Positions 8,652 to 16,672 of a stretch of DNA of 64,000 nt are shown piece after piece; position 1 is the stretch's first letter, and the number at the start of each line of letters is the position of its first letter. The notes beneath the pieces were generated by a model. It was not told the origin of the DNA, searched no databases, and worked only from the letters and a program-made list of their open reading frames with translations. Origin of the DNA: Carnimonas nigrificans ATCC BAA-78 (lineage in GTDB: Bacteria > Pseudomonadota > Gammaproteobacteria > Pseudomonadales > Halomonadaceae); NCBI RefSeq assembly GCF_000526695.1, contig NZ_JAGO01000011.1, forward strand, positions 62,001 to 126,000. The letters are read 5' to 3'. Both the position numbers and the translations under genes were made by a program.

Positions 8652-10279
8652 TAGCGCCACAAAATCAGCACAATGCCCAAAACACAGGCGGCCAGTGCTG
8701 GCCATGGCTGCTGCTCTGCCCAATGGGTGAGTGGCTGCCAGAATAATCCAGCTACCAGCAATATGCCCCCATAGCGAAGCAGCCGAGAGCGGCGTCGCGT
8801 CTGCTTAAGCCCCGTGCGAATGCTGTGCATGGCCTGGCTATTATCGTGCCGCTGGCGTACTTCTATTTCGTTCTGGCGCATCACCTGATGGGCCAGTACC
8901 GGCAGCTCAGGCATCCGATAGACAAGATCGGGCGCCTGGCGCTTGATCGACTCCCACAAACCCTTGGGGCCAGCGCGCTCTTTCATCCACTTTTCAAGAT
9001 AAGGCTTGGCAGTGTGCCATAGATCAAGATCAGGGTAGAGAGTACGCCCAAGTCCTTCGATATTCAGCAACGTTTTTTGCAGCAGCACCAACTGCGGCTG
9101 CACTTCCATATGAAAACGCTGCGCCGTTTGGAAAAGCCCCAGCAGCGCCTGACCGAAGGAGATATCCTTGAGCGGCTTTTCAAGCAGCGGCTCGCATACC
9201 GAGCGTACCGCTGCCGCAAATTCATTGGCGCGCGTGCCTTCTCCGACCCAGCCTGACTCGATGTGCAGGGTCGCCACTTCATAATAGTCCTGATGGAAGA
9301 AGGCGAGGATATTGCGCGCCAAATAGTCCTGATCCTCGCGTGTCAGACTGCCCACGATGCCGCAGTCGATAGCGATATAGCGTGGCTCTTCCGGCGTCTC
9401 GGTGGAGACAAAGATATTGCCGGGGTGCATATCGGCATGAAAGAAGTTGTCGCGAAATACCTGGGTGAAGAAGATCTCAACGCCGCGCTCGGCCAGTTTC
9501 TGCAAATTGACGCCTGCGTCGCGCAGTGCATCGACATCGGCGACGGGAATGCCGTAGATGCGCTCCTGTACCATGACGCGCCTGCGTGTCAGCGGCCAAT
9601 GGATCGCTGGCACATAAAGCAGCGGTGAGTGACTGAAATTGCGCTTCAACTGCGAGGTGTTGGCCGCTTCCTTGTTCAGGTCCAGCTCGTCGAAAAGGGT
9701 CGCCTGATAGTCATCGACCACTTCCAGCGGACGCAATCTGCGCAGGTCGGGAATCAGCGACAGGTAACGGGCAATGGCGCGCATTAGCGCCATGTCGCTG
9801 CGCAGCACCTTGTCGATGCCGGGGCGAATGATCTTGACGACGACTTCGCTGCCATCATGCAGGCGCGCGGCATGCACCTGAGCGATGGAGGCAGAGCCTA
9901 GTGGCGTTGAGTCGAATTCAGCGAACAGCGTCGCAACGTCGGCGCCAAGCTCCTCCTCAATGATCCTTTTGGCTTGATCTGCCGAGAAGGGCGGGACGCG
10001 ATCCTGAAGCTGCTTGAGTTCCTTGGCGATATCCGAGGGCAGCAGATCCCGGCGGGTCGAAAGCATCTGGCCGAATTTAACGTAAATCGGGCCTAATGCT
10101 TCTAGCGCCAGCCTGAGTCGCTCACCGCGCGGTTTGTCGCCACGCGGGAACAGCCAGATGGGAAACAGGCGAAACAACGGCCGCGCCAGTGCTGGCAGGC
10201 GCTTGACAGGCACCAGCACATCAAGACGGAAGCGTGCGATGACCCACAGGATACGTATCAGTCGCCACAGCTTGATCAC
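8651..10279 (-). CDS. ubiB: Ubiquinone biosynthesis protein kinase-like UbiB
   Basis: Atypical kinase/ATPase of the ABC1/ADCK/COQ8 family required for ubiquinone synthesis; 542 aa, normal for the family. The signature KxGQ motif appears as VKFGQMLSTRRDLLP (about residue 67). Later come the nucleotide-binding lysine (VVVKIIRPG) and the catalytic HADMHPGN loop with IDCGIVG. Two hydrophobic C-terminal helices anchor it in the inner membrane. The start overlaps the end of ubiJ by 4 nt. The stop codon abuts the 146-bp repeat. Confidence 0.95.
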   Translation of the reverse strand: MIKLWRLIRILWVIARFRLDVLVPVKRLPALARPLFRLFPIWLFPRGDKPRGERLRLALEALGPIYVKFGQMLSTRRDLLPSDIAKELKQLQDRVPPFSADQAKRIIEEELGADVATLFAEFDSTPLGSASIAQVHAARLHDGSEVVVKIIRPGIDKVLRSDMALMRAIARYLSLIPDLRRLRPLEVVDDYQATLFDELDLNKEAANTSQLKRNFSHSPLLYVPAIHWPLTRRRVMVQERIYGIPVADVDALRDAGVNLQKLAERGVEIFFTQVFRDNFFHADMHPGNIFVSTETPEEPRYIAIDCGIVGSLTREDQDYLARNILAFFHQDYYEVATLHIESGWVGEGTRANEFAAAVRSVCEPLLEKPLKDISFGQALLGLFQTAQRFHMEVQPQLVLLQKTLLNIEGLGRTLYPDLDLWHTAKPYLEKWMKERAGPKGLWESIKRQAPDLVYRMPELPVLAHQVMRQNEIEVRQRHDNSQAMHSIRTGLKQTRRRSRLLRYGGILLVAGLFWQPLTHWAEQQPWPALAACVLGIVLILWR

Positions 10280-10923
10280 ACGTACTGCCCTCCCAGCCGA
10301 TCGGTAAGGTGCCGCTTGATACGCTCAAAACGCGCCTCAAGTCGATCCGTCGAGATTTCGAGCTGGGTAAGATGATGGCGCGCGCGCTCCAACTGATCCT
10401 GACCCGCCAGCCACCGTCCCTGTTCGAACGTATATTCGTGAAGATCTGCGCGCAATTGCTGGCTGCTGCGCACGCCAAAGCTGGTCAGACGACGAATGCC
10501 GGTCGCCAGTGCATGGGCCGGGCTATCTCCCAGCTTGCTGGCAAGCGCGCCTTCCCAGTCGATGTCCAGATCCATCAATAACGTCTGCACTTGCTCAAGG
10601 ACATGAATATCGCCCCGCACCGCGAGGCTGCCATCAAACATCAGCTGGCGCGACGGCTTGCCGGTAATCAGCTCGGCAAGGGTCTCGGCGGACAGTTCAA
10701 TCGTCGCATCCGCATCACCTTCGTTCGGTTCATCCACGCGCGACAGATTGATGCCATCGGCTCGAAACAGCGCCATGCAGCAGATATCGGGATGTTCAAG
10801 CCTGACGATAATGCGCTTGTCGGACAGACGCTCAAGCCGCCCGGGAGCAGCCGGATCGCGCGCAATAACCCGATTCAGGGTGGTTTCGATGCAGGCCAAC
10901 GCCAGCGGGGCAAACAGCATCAT
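10276..10923 (-). CDS. ubiJ: Ubiquinone biosynthesis accessory factor UbiJ (SCP2 domain)
   Basis: Lipid-binding accessory factor that organises the ubiquinone-synthesis complex; 215 aa. An N-terminal SCP2-like domain (about 15-110) is followed by a C-terminal helical, coiled-coil region ending in ..RFERIKRHLTDRL. It sits in the conserved ubiE-ubiJ-ubiB order. Start choice is uncertain. The frame opens at a TTG (10974) overlapping the ubiE stop. I prefer the ATGATG at 10923 because it aligns with the start of E. coli UbiJ and has AAGAG 6 nt upstream. Confidence 0.88.
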   Translation of the reverse strand: MMLFAPLALACIETTLNRVIARDPAAPGRLERLSDKRIIVRLEHPDICCMALFRADGINLSRVDEPNEGDADATIELSAETLAELITGKPSRQLMFDGSLAVRGDIHVLEQVQTLLMDLDIDWEGALASKLGDSPAHALATGIRRLTSFGVRSSQQLRADLHEYTFEQGRWLAGQDQLERARHHLTQLEISTDRLEARFERIKRHLTDRLGGQYV

Positions 10924-10970
10924 CGGTGACTCTTCGACATAATCCATGGAGAAGCCGGTGTCATCACGGC

Positions 10971-11717
10971 TCAAAGCTTGACTCCGCGATGGAGCGCCAC
11001 CACGCCACCGGTCATGTTGGTGTATTCGACACGCTCAAGACCGGCTGCTTCCATCATGCTCTTCAAGGTCGCCTGGTCAGGGTGCATGCGAATCGACTCT
11101 GCCAGATAACGGTAGGAGTCAGCATCGTTGGCAACCAGCTGACCCACGCGCGGCAGTACGTGGAAGGAGTACTGGTCGTACACCTTTTCGAACAGTACGT
11201 TGGTCGGCTTGGAGAATTCCAGTACCAGCAGGCGGCCGCCCGGCTTGAGTACGCGCGCCATCGAGCGCAGCGCCTTGTCCTTGTCGGTCACGTTACGCAG
11301 ACCAAAGGCGATGGTGATGCAGTCGAAGGTGTTGTCGTCGAAGGGAAGCTCTTCAGCGTTTGCCTGAACGTATTCCACTTCATGCCCGACACCCGCATCA
11401 ATGAGCTTGTCGCGACCGACATTGAGCATTGAAGCGTTGATATCGGCCAGCACCACACGCCCCGTCGGGCCAACACGCTTGGCAAACTGACGGGTAAGAT
11501 CGCCAGTACCACCAGCGATATCGAGGACGGTATTGCCCTTGCGCACGCCGGAACGTTCCAGCGTAATGCGTTTCCAAAGGCGGTGAACGCCAAACGACAT
11601 CAGGTCGTTCATCACATCGTAGCGCTTGGCGACCGAATGAAAGACGTCAGCCACACGGCCTGCCTTTTCCTCGACCGGTACATCCTGGAAGCCGAAATGA
11701 GTGGTTCGTTTGTCCAT
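10971..11717 (-). CDS. ubiE: Ubiquinone/menaquinone C-methyltransferase
   Basis: SAM-dependent methyltransferase acting at C2 of the ubiquinone ring (and on demethylmenaquinone where present); 248 aa. The motif I SAM loop is [12 protein letters not shown], with a second UbiE signature [19 protein letters not shown] near the N-terminus and [17 protein letters not shown] in the middle. First gene of ubiE-ubiJ-ubiB. Confidence 0.97.
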   Translation of the reverse strand: MDKRTTHFGFQDVPVEEKAGRVADVFHSVAKRYDVMNDLMSFGVHRLWKRITLERSGVRKGNTVLDIAGGTGDLTRQFAKRVGPTGRVVLADINASMLNVGRDKLIDAGVGHEVEYVQANAEELPFDDNTFDCITIAFGLRNVTDKDKALRSMARVLKPGGRLLVLEFSKPTNVLFEKVYDQYSFHVLPRVGQLVANDADSYRYLAESIRMHPDQATLKSMMEAAGLERVEYTNMTGGVVALHRGVKL

Positions 11718-12075
11718 GCCGTTTTCCTATGGATTGCCAGCAGGGCCAAAAGCCTGCGGCGGTGCCTGATGGGGGACCGCAGACGAAAGGCCCATGACCA
11801 CCTGGCGCACCCTAAGGTGGTCAAGTGGCGTATGAATTCGGGAGCAGCTACATAAAGGCAGCCACGAGAGCTGGCAGTTTAGCGCTGCAAGACGCTCTTG
11901 TCTTTGGTCTATACAGGTTTCTTTGCGTGCATTGGCTGGAATGGCGGTCATGGCATGACTGAGCTGCATGAAGGTAGCGCTAACCATGGCGTTATTCTGC
12001 TGCCAGAGAGGGGGAGCGAGCAGCACGTTGTCGCCGGAAGGATGCTCCTTGCACCATGTCCGCCGCCAGACGATC
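11718..12075. other. Intergenic region and leader upstream of ubiE
   Basis: 358 bp between the DUF971 gene and ubiE, both on the minus strand. The only clear structure is a hairpin at 11796-11822: GACCACCT and AGGTGGTC form an 8-bp stem with an 11-nt loop, about 80-105 nt upstream of the ubiE start. It has no T-run. Frames on either strand here lack family resemblance and I do not call them. Confidence 0.4.
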
Positions 12076-12561
12076 TCAGAGCTGCTTGATTTGAATACCC
12101 AGTGGCGCGCGCGAGGCGCCTGCGGTTTCCAGCTCCTTCAGATAATGCTGCCACCAGTCATGGCGATGAATGGCCAGCTCAAACAGGAAGGCCCAGCTAT
12201 AGATGCCGCTGTTGTGCCCATCATCGAAAAACAGCTTGAGCGCATAGTTGCCCACCGGCTCGATATTCAACAGCGTGACATCACGCTTGCCCGTTTGCAG
12301 CACTGCCTGGTCAGGGCTATGGCCGCGCACTTCGGCGGAAGGTGAGAAAACGCGCAGCAACTCGACGGGCAGTGTGAAATACGCATGCTCCTGATCGTCG
12401 CGAGTGGCACTTGCCAAGGCGTCGCTGGCGCCATGTTCGGCTAACACGTCGGCGTGGTAGACAAGCTCAAGCTGGCGCTGTTCGCGGTGGTAATGAACGT
12501 GTGTTGGTACAGGTGCAGGCTGCTGGGGGGCGCTGTCGAAGCGTTCGCGAGGATCAGACAT
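12076..12561 (-). CDS. DUF971 family protein (GBBH-like N-terminal domain)
   Basis: 161-aa protein whose centre matches DUF971, the small domain also found at the N-terminus of gamma-butyrobetaine hydroxylases: LPVELLRVFSPSAEVRGH, then VGNYALKLFFDDGHNSGIYSW. A short disordered Pro/Gln-rich N-terminus precedes it. The start is the ATG opening MSDPRERF; the upstream frame extension runs toward arfA and is rejected. DUF971 genes commonly lie beside hslVU in gammaproteobacteria, as here. The molecular function is unproven; related proteins are linked to Fe-S or iron-dependent enzymes. Confidence 0.85.
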   Translation of the reverse strand: MSDPRERFDSAPQQPAPVPTHVHYHREQRQLELVYHADVLAEHGASDALASATRDDQEHAYFTLPVELLRVFSPSAEVRGHSPDQAVLQTGKRDVTLLNIEPVGNYALKLFFDDGHNSGIYSWAFLFELAIHRHDWWQHYLKELETAGASRAPLGIQIKQL

Positions 12562-12610
12562 TACCGGGTGTTCCTTGCATGGATATCGTTGAAAAGGGAA
12601 GACGCCATCG

Positions 12611-12787
12611 TTAGGCAGCCAGAGCAATATGCAGAACGACTAGCGATGGCGCCCTTCCTTTGCGAGAGTAGGCACCCTTGCCTTTTTTCGGCTTGACGAT
12701 GCGCTGTTTGAATAACGGTGTTCTCAACGCCGCCTTGAGTGCGTTGTCGTTCACTACATGTTGGGATTTACGATGTTTCTTGCCCAT
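12611..12787 (-). CDS. arfA: Alternative ribosome-rescue factor A
   Basis: A 58-aa protein in what otherwise appears to be a gap. The core (residues about 13-45) matches E. coli ArfA closely: NALKAALRTPLFKQRI, then KPKKGKGAYSRKGR, with the Lys/Gly-rich segment that lies in the mRNA channel. ArfA recruits RF2 to release ribosomes stalled on non-stop mRNA when tmRNA fails. After RKGR the tail turns hydrophobic and ends LVVLHIALAA. The last four residues are identical to the end of the ssrA tag. In E. coli the hydrophobic tail of full-length ArfA also causes degradation. A weak GGTGCC/GGCGCC pairing within codons 37-47 could be a processing hairpin. It lies 49 nt before the DUF971 gene. Confidence 0.88.
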   Translation of the reverse strand: MGKKHRKSQHVVNDNALKAALRTPLFKQRIVKPKKGKGAYSRKGRAPSLVVLHIALAA

Positions 12788-12891
12788 GCAAAGTGATCCT
12801 TTCGGTGAATTTCAGGGAGTTTATGGTACGTCCGCCGCCGCGAATGAAACAAGGGCGCAGGATGTTGGCAGAGAATAACGGTTGCCTACGA

Positions 12892-12919
12892 AAACGCCCT
12901 GACCATTGTCAGGGCGTTT
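12892..12919 (-). terminator. Rho-independent terminator after hslU
   Basis: AAACGCCCTGAC pairs with GTCAGGGCGTTT (12 bp, four-base loop). On the minus strand the stem ends in TTTT. It lies 22 bp beyond the hslU stop and separates the protease operon from arfA. Confidence 0.8.
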
Positions 12920-12941
12920 GATGTGACAGAAGTGTTTCGGC

Positions 12942-14267
12942 TTAGAGAATAAAGCGCGAAAGGTCTTCATCACGGGCAAGCTCGCCAAGACGCTCGTCCA
13001 CATAGGCTGCGTCAATGGTTTGCTCTTCCATTTCACCGCCTTCGAACAGTGCCTGTTCAAGCAGGCGTTCCATGACCGTATGCAGGCGGCGAGCACCGAT
13101 ATTTTCAGTGCCTTCATTCACCTGATAGGCAATCTCGGCGATGCGCTTGATACCATCATCAGTGAAGCTGATTTTCAGCCCATCGGTGCCCAGCAGAGAG
13201 ATGTACTGCTTGGTCAGCGATGCCGAAGGCTCCTTGAGAATACGCTCGAAGTCTTCCGGCGTTAACGCATTCAGTTCAACACGGATGGGCAAACGGCCCT
13301 GCAACTCAGGGATCAGGTCCGACGGCTTCGACAGATGGAAAGCACCGGAGGCGATGAAGAGGATGTGATCGGTCTTCACCATGCCGTATTTGGTCGATAC
13401 GGTGGAACCCTCGATCAGCGGCAGCAGGTCACGCTGTACGCCTTCCCGCGAAACATCTCCGCCGCTGGCGTTATTACCGCCCTTGGCTACCTTGTCGATC
13501 TCGTCGAGGAAGACGATACCGTTTTGCTCAACGGCCTCGATAGCGCGGCTTTTGAGATCATCCTCGCTGACCAGCTTGCCGGCTTCTTCATCAATCAGCA
13601 GCTTGCGTGCTTCCTTGACGGTCAGTTTGCGCGACTCGGTCTGCTGCTTGTTCATGTTGGAGAACATGTTTTGCAGCTGGCTGGCCATCTCTTCCATGCC
13701 GGGCGGGGTCATGATTTCCATGTTCTGCCCAGCAGGAGTCACGTCGATTTCGATCTCTTTGTCGTCCAGCTCGCCTTCACGCAGCTTTTTGCGAAATACC
13801 TGGCGAGTGGAGTTGTCCTTGCTGCTGCCGCTGTCGTATTCAGAGCCGCGTGCGGGGCGCAGTAGCGCGTCGAGAATGCGCTCTTCGGCCTGATCTTCGG
13901 CCTTGTTTTTTACCTCATCCTTGGCCTGATCGCGTACCAGTTTGATAGCCATCTCAACCAGGTCACGGATGATCGACTCAACATCGCGGCCCACGTAGCC
14001 CACTTCGGTGAACTTGGTCGCTTCGACCTTGAGGAAGGGCGCGCCTGCCAGTTTTGCCAAACGGCGGGCAATCTCGGTTTTACCTACCCCGGTCGGGCCG
14101 ATCATCAGGATGTTTTTCGGGGTAACTTCACCGCGCAGATCATCATCCAGCTGCATGCGCCGCCAGCGGTTACGCAGCGCAATGGCAACGGCACGTTTGG
14201 CTTCTGCCTGGCCGACGATGTGCTGATCGAGAGCGTTTACGATTTCGCGAGGGGTCATTTGTGCCAT
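12942..14267 (-). CDS. hslU: ATP-dependent protease ATPase subunit HslU
   Basis: AAA+ unfoldase that feeds substrates to HslV; 441 aa. Walker A is GPTGVGKT at 57-64 and Walker B is VFLDEID at 251-257. The GYVGRD pore loop is at 89-94. The I domain (about 110-230) lies between the Walker motifs, and the C-terminus DLSRFIL matches the tail that inserts into HslV. It starts 4 nt after hslV. No truncation. Confidence 0.97.
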   Translation of the reverse strand: MAQMTPREIVNALDQHIVGQAEAKRAVAIALRNRWRRMQLDDDLRGEVTPKNILMIGPTGVGKTEIARRLAKLAGAPFLKVEATKFTEVGYVGRDVESIIRDLVEMAIKLVRDQAKDEVKNKAEDQAEERILDALLRPARGSEYDSGSSKDNSTRQVFRKKLREGELDDKEIEIDVTPAGQNMEIMTPPGMEEMASQLQNMFSNMNKQQTESRKLTVKEARKLLIDEEAGKLVSEDDLKSRAIEAVEQNGIVFLDEIDKVAKGGNNASGGDVSREGVQRDLLPLIEGSTVSTKYGMVKTDHILFIASGAFHLSKPSDLIPELQGRLPIRVELNALTPEDFERILKEPSASLTKQYISLLGTDGLKISFTDDGIKRIAEIAYQVNEGTENIGARRLHTVMERLLEQALFEGGEMEEQTIDAAYVDERLGELARDEDLSRFIL

Positions 14268-14271
14268 AGGA

Positions 14272-14793
14272 TCAGTCCAGCGCTTCCAGTTTGATGTTGT
14301 GGTTGGTGAATACGCAGATATCAGCCGCGATACTCAGACTCTTCTCGGTAATCTCTGCCGCTGATAGCTCGGTGTTCTCAAGCATGCCGCGCGCCGCTGC
14401 CAGCGCGAACTGGCCGCCTGAACCGATGGTGGCAATGCCGTGCTCTGGCTCCAGTACATCGCCGGTGCCGGTGATGATTAGTGAAGCTGTCTTGTCTGCC
14501 ACTACGAGCATCGCTTCGAGCTTGCGCAGCGCGCGATCGGTACGCCACTCCTTGGCCAGTTCGACAGCTGCGCGAGTAAGGTTGCCGGAATTCTTGTCGA
14601 GCTGCGCTTCGAAACGTTCAAAGAGGGTGAAGGCGTCAGCGGTACCACCTGCAAATCCCGCCAGTACCTGCCCCTTGTGGAAGCGGCGAATCTTGGCCGC
14701 GTTGCCCTTCATTACAGTATTGCCTAACGATACCTGGCCATCTCCGGCCAGCGCGACCTGGCCATTACGGCGCACCGATACAATCGTGGTCAT
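14272..14793 (-). CDS. hslV: ATP-dependent protease peptidase subunit HslV
   Basis: Proteasome-like Ntn-hydrolase peptidase; 173 aa. After removal of Met1 the catalytic nucleophile is Thr (TTIVSVRR), followed by the family motifs [12 protein letters not shown] and [11 protein letters not shown]. It pairs with HslU in the cytoplasm. Heat-shock control is usual in this family; a possible sigma-32 promoter is listed separately. Confidence 0.97.
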   Translation of the reverse strand: MTTIVSVRRNGQVALAGDGQVSLGNTVMKGNAAKIRRFHKGQVLAGFAGGTADAFTLFERFEAQLDKNSGNLTRAAVELAKEWRTDRALRKLEAMLVVADKTASLIITGTGDVLEPEHGIATIGSGGQFALAAARGMLENTELSAAEITEKSLSIAADICVFTNHNIKLEALD

Positions 14794-14947
14794 GCGGTTC
14801 TCTCATCTGCTTTGGTGGCACGCCAGGGGCTGAGCCAGCAAAGGGGTGAATGATTTGGCACTACCGCCTGCGATGACGTGCGATAAGCTGCGATAGGGCC
14901 GTGCAGTTGCGAAGCATGCTGCTTCTGCAATGCGTTACTTGAAGCTA

Positions 14948-14975
14948 GGTGTGGGCAGCGAAGTGGGAAATCAAG
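14948..14975 (-). promoter_or_regulatory. Possible sigma-32 (heat-shock) promoter of hslVU
   Basis: On the minus strand CTTGATT is followed, after 13 nt, by CCCACACC. This resembles the sigma-32 consensus (CTTGAAA, then CCCCATnT), and hslVU is a known heat-shock operon in enterics. The implied start lies about 150 nt upstream of hslV. The match is imperfect. Confidence 0.3.
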
Positions 14976-15031
14976 AGAGGGACATGCGGGAAGAAGGGGA
15001 TGATGCCGCCAGATGGTGATGCACAAGGGCG

Positions 15032-15808
15032 CTAAATAAAGCGTCGCGCTATGCGTGCGGCGGCGGTGCCGTAGCTGTCGCCAAACAGCACTGCATGTAC
15101 CAGCAACGGGTAGAGCTGATGGAGCGGAAGCCGCTGACGCCACTCGTCGGGGAGAGCGCGATGCTGCTCGTACCCCGTGTAGATATCCTCGATAAAGGGA
15201 GCTGAAAACACCCCGAGCATCGCCAGATCATCCAGCGGATGACCGCCGTGGGCAGCAGGATCAATCAATACAGCCTCGTCACGACTCCACAGTAGATTGC
15301 CGCTCCATAGATCACCATGAATGCGCGCGGGTGTCAGATCATCATTGAAATCACCGGCTGTAAGCCGCGCCGCCACTCGTTCGATGGTCTGGCTGTCAGC
15401 AGCGGTGATTGATCCATGATCGCGCGCCATGCGCAGGTAGGGAAGGAGGCGTGCTTCAGCAAAAAAGTCGCCCCAGCATGACCATTCACCGTAAGCCATG
15501 GGAAGAGGCGAGCCAGTGGGGCCGATAAAGCCGTGTGGCCCGGGTGCATGGGGAGGTTTGGCGCCAAAGTTTGGAGCACCGGCAGCATGGGTGGCTGCCA
15601 GCGCTGTGCCGAAGGCGCTGGCTTTGGCACGATCGGCATTCCCTGAAGTGATGCGTTCTATCTCAAGCGATGTCGCGTTATGCGCAATGACACGGGCAAC
15701 CCGCGCCCCTTGCGCTGCGGCCAGCCACTCAAGCCCGGCCGCTTCTGTGGCGAACAGGGCTGGAGGTGCGTTTTGATCGCTTTTACGAAATGTATCGCTC
15801 TCCGGCAT
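15032..15808 (-). CDS. Fructosamine/ketosamine-3-kinase family protein
   Basis: 258-aa member of the fructosamine-kinase branch of the aminoglycoside-phosphotransferase fold. Bacterial members phosphorylate ketosamine or ribulosamine adducts so that sugars are released from glycated proteins. Visible: HGFIGPTGSPLP and the WGDFFAEARL stretch typical of the family, the catalytic loop RIHGDLWSGNLLW, and the metal-binding IDPAAHGGHPLDDLAML. It is the last gene of argS-SPOR-kinase, 12 nt after the SPOR gene. The natural substrate is not determined. Confidence 0.85.
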   Translation of the reverse strand: MPESDTFRKSDQNAPPALFATEAAGLEWLAAAQGARVARVIAHNATSLEIERITSGNADRAKASAFGTALAATHAAGAPNFGAKPPHAPGPHGFIGPTGSPLPMAYGEWSCWGDFFAEARLLPYLRMARDHGSITAADSQTIERVAARLTAGDFNDDLTPARIHGDLWSGNLLWSRDEAVLIDPAAHGGHPLDDLAMLGVFSAPFIEDIYTGYEQHRALPDEWRQRLPLHQLYPLLVHAVLFGDSYGTAAARIARRFI

Positions 15809-15820
15809 AGCGGCTGCCCA

Positions 15821-16672
15821 TTAGCGTTGGCGCAGGGTGAGCGGCTCAATGCCGCGGGTTTTCATCAGATCACGAGCGCGTGACAGTTCGGCGGAGGTGC
15901 TGTAAGGCCCGGCCTGTACCCGATACCAGGTGGTGCCATCACCGGTTTTGACCTGTGATACTTGCGTCACCAGCCCGAGATCGCGGAACTTGCCCGCCAT
16001 GGTGTCGGCATCAGAGCGACTGCGGTAGGACGCGGCCTGGAGCAGATAGCGAGCGCCGCCAAGATCGGAGGATGGCTGCTGCTGGCTATTGTTACTGCTA
16101 CTGCTGGTTTCCGCAGGCTGCTGGCGGGTGCTGCTGTTATTGGCATTAGCGGCCTGGTCGCTATTCGCGCGCTTTTTGGCCGGTGCTGGCGGCGGGGTAC
16201 TGATGGTGGTGTCATCGCCTTGAGGATCGGAGGGGGCAATCACCTCAGATTTCGGCAGCAGCGTATAGAATTCGAAAGAAGGCATACGATCCTTCTCTGC
16301 TTCCTGCTGCGGAGCGTTGGTACTGTTCTGGTCATCGTCCTGCTGCTCATCGCTGTCAGAGTCGCCCTGCGCATTGGCGGAACTGCCGCTGGCCTGTGAC
16401 TGCTGCTGTTCTGCCGGAGGCGTGGGGCGCGTCACGATGGCGGCATCATCGCTATGATCGCTGGAGTTAGAGCCGCCCATCAGCACTTTAGTGGCGATCA
16501 CACCGACCGCCAATCCAATGATGATCCACGCCCAGCCCGGAATACGCCAGCCGCTACCGGAGCGCTGAGAAGCACCACGGTGCGCGCCATTGCGCTGATT
16601 TCCACCATTGGCACGGCGCTGCTGCTGTGCCTGACTGGGACGACGCCCCTGATTGGATTGGCGTGGTGGCAT
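15821..16672 (-). CDS. SPOR-domain membrane protein (FtsN-like)
   Basis: 283-aa bitopic protein: a basic, Gln-rich cytoplasmic N-terminus (about 1-45), one transmembrane helix (WAWIIIGLAVGVIATKVLMG, about 47-66), a long low-complexity Gln/Ser/Asn linker and a C-terminal SPOR domain (about 205-283, ARYLLQAASYRSRSDA). SPOR domains bind denuded glycan at the septum. The layout and the place directly after argS match FtsN-like cell-division proteins, but the linker is poorly conserved so I give no symbol. Its ATG overlaps the argS stop (TAATG). Confidence 0.85.
   Translation of the reverse strand: MPPRQSNQGRRPSQAQQQRRANGGNQRNGAHRGASQRSGSGWRIPGWAWIIIGLAVGVIATKVLMGGSNSSDHSDDAAIVTRPTPPAEQQQSQASGSSANAQGDSDSDEQQDDDQNSTNAPQQEAEKDRMPSFEFYTLLPKSEVIAPSDPQGDDTTISTPPPAPAKKRANSDQAANANNSSTRQQPAETSSSSNNSQQQPSSDLGGARYLLQAASYRSRSDADTMAGKFRDLGLVTQVSQVKTGDGTTWYRVQAGPYSTSAELSRARDLMKTRGIEPLTLRQR

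Noticed and set aside
13045-13065. A second CCTGTTCAA-like copy of the 146-bp repeat
   Set aside because: It lies in the hslU coding sequence and lacks the inner and outer inverted repeats, so it is chance similarity.
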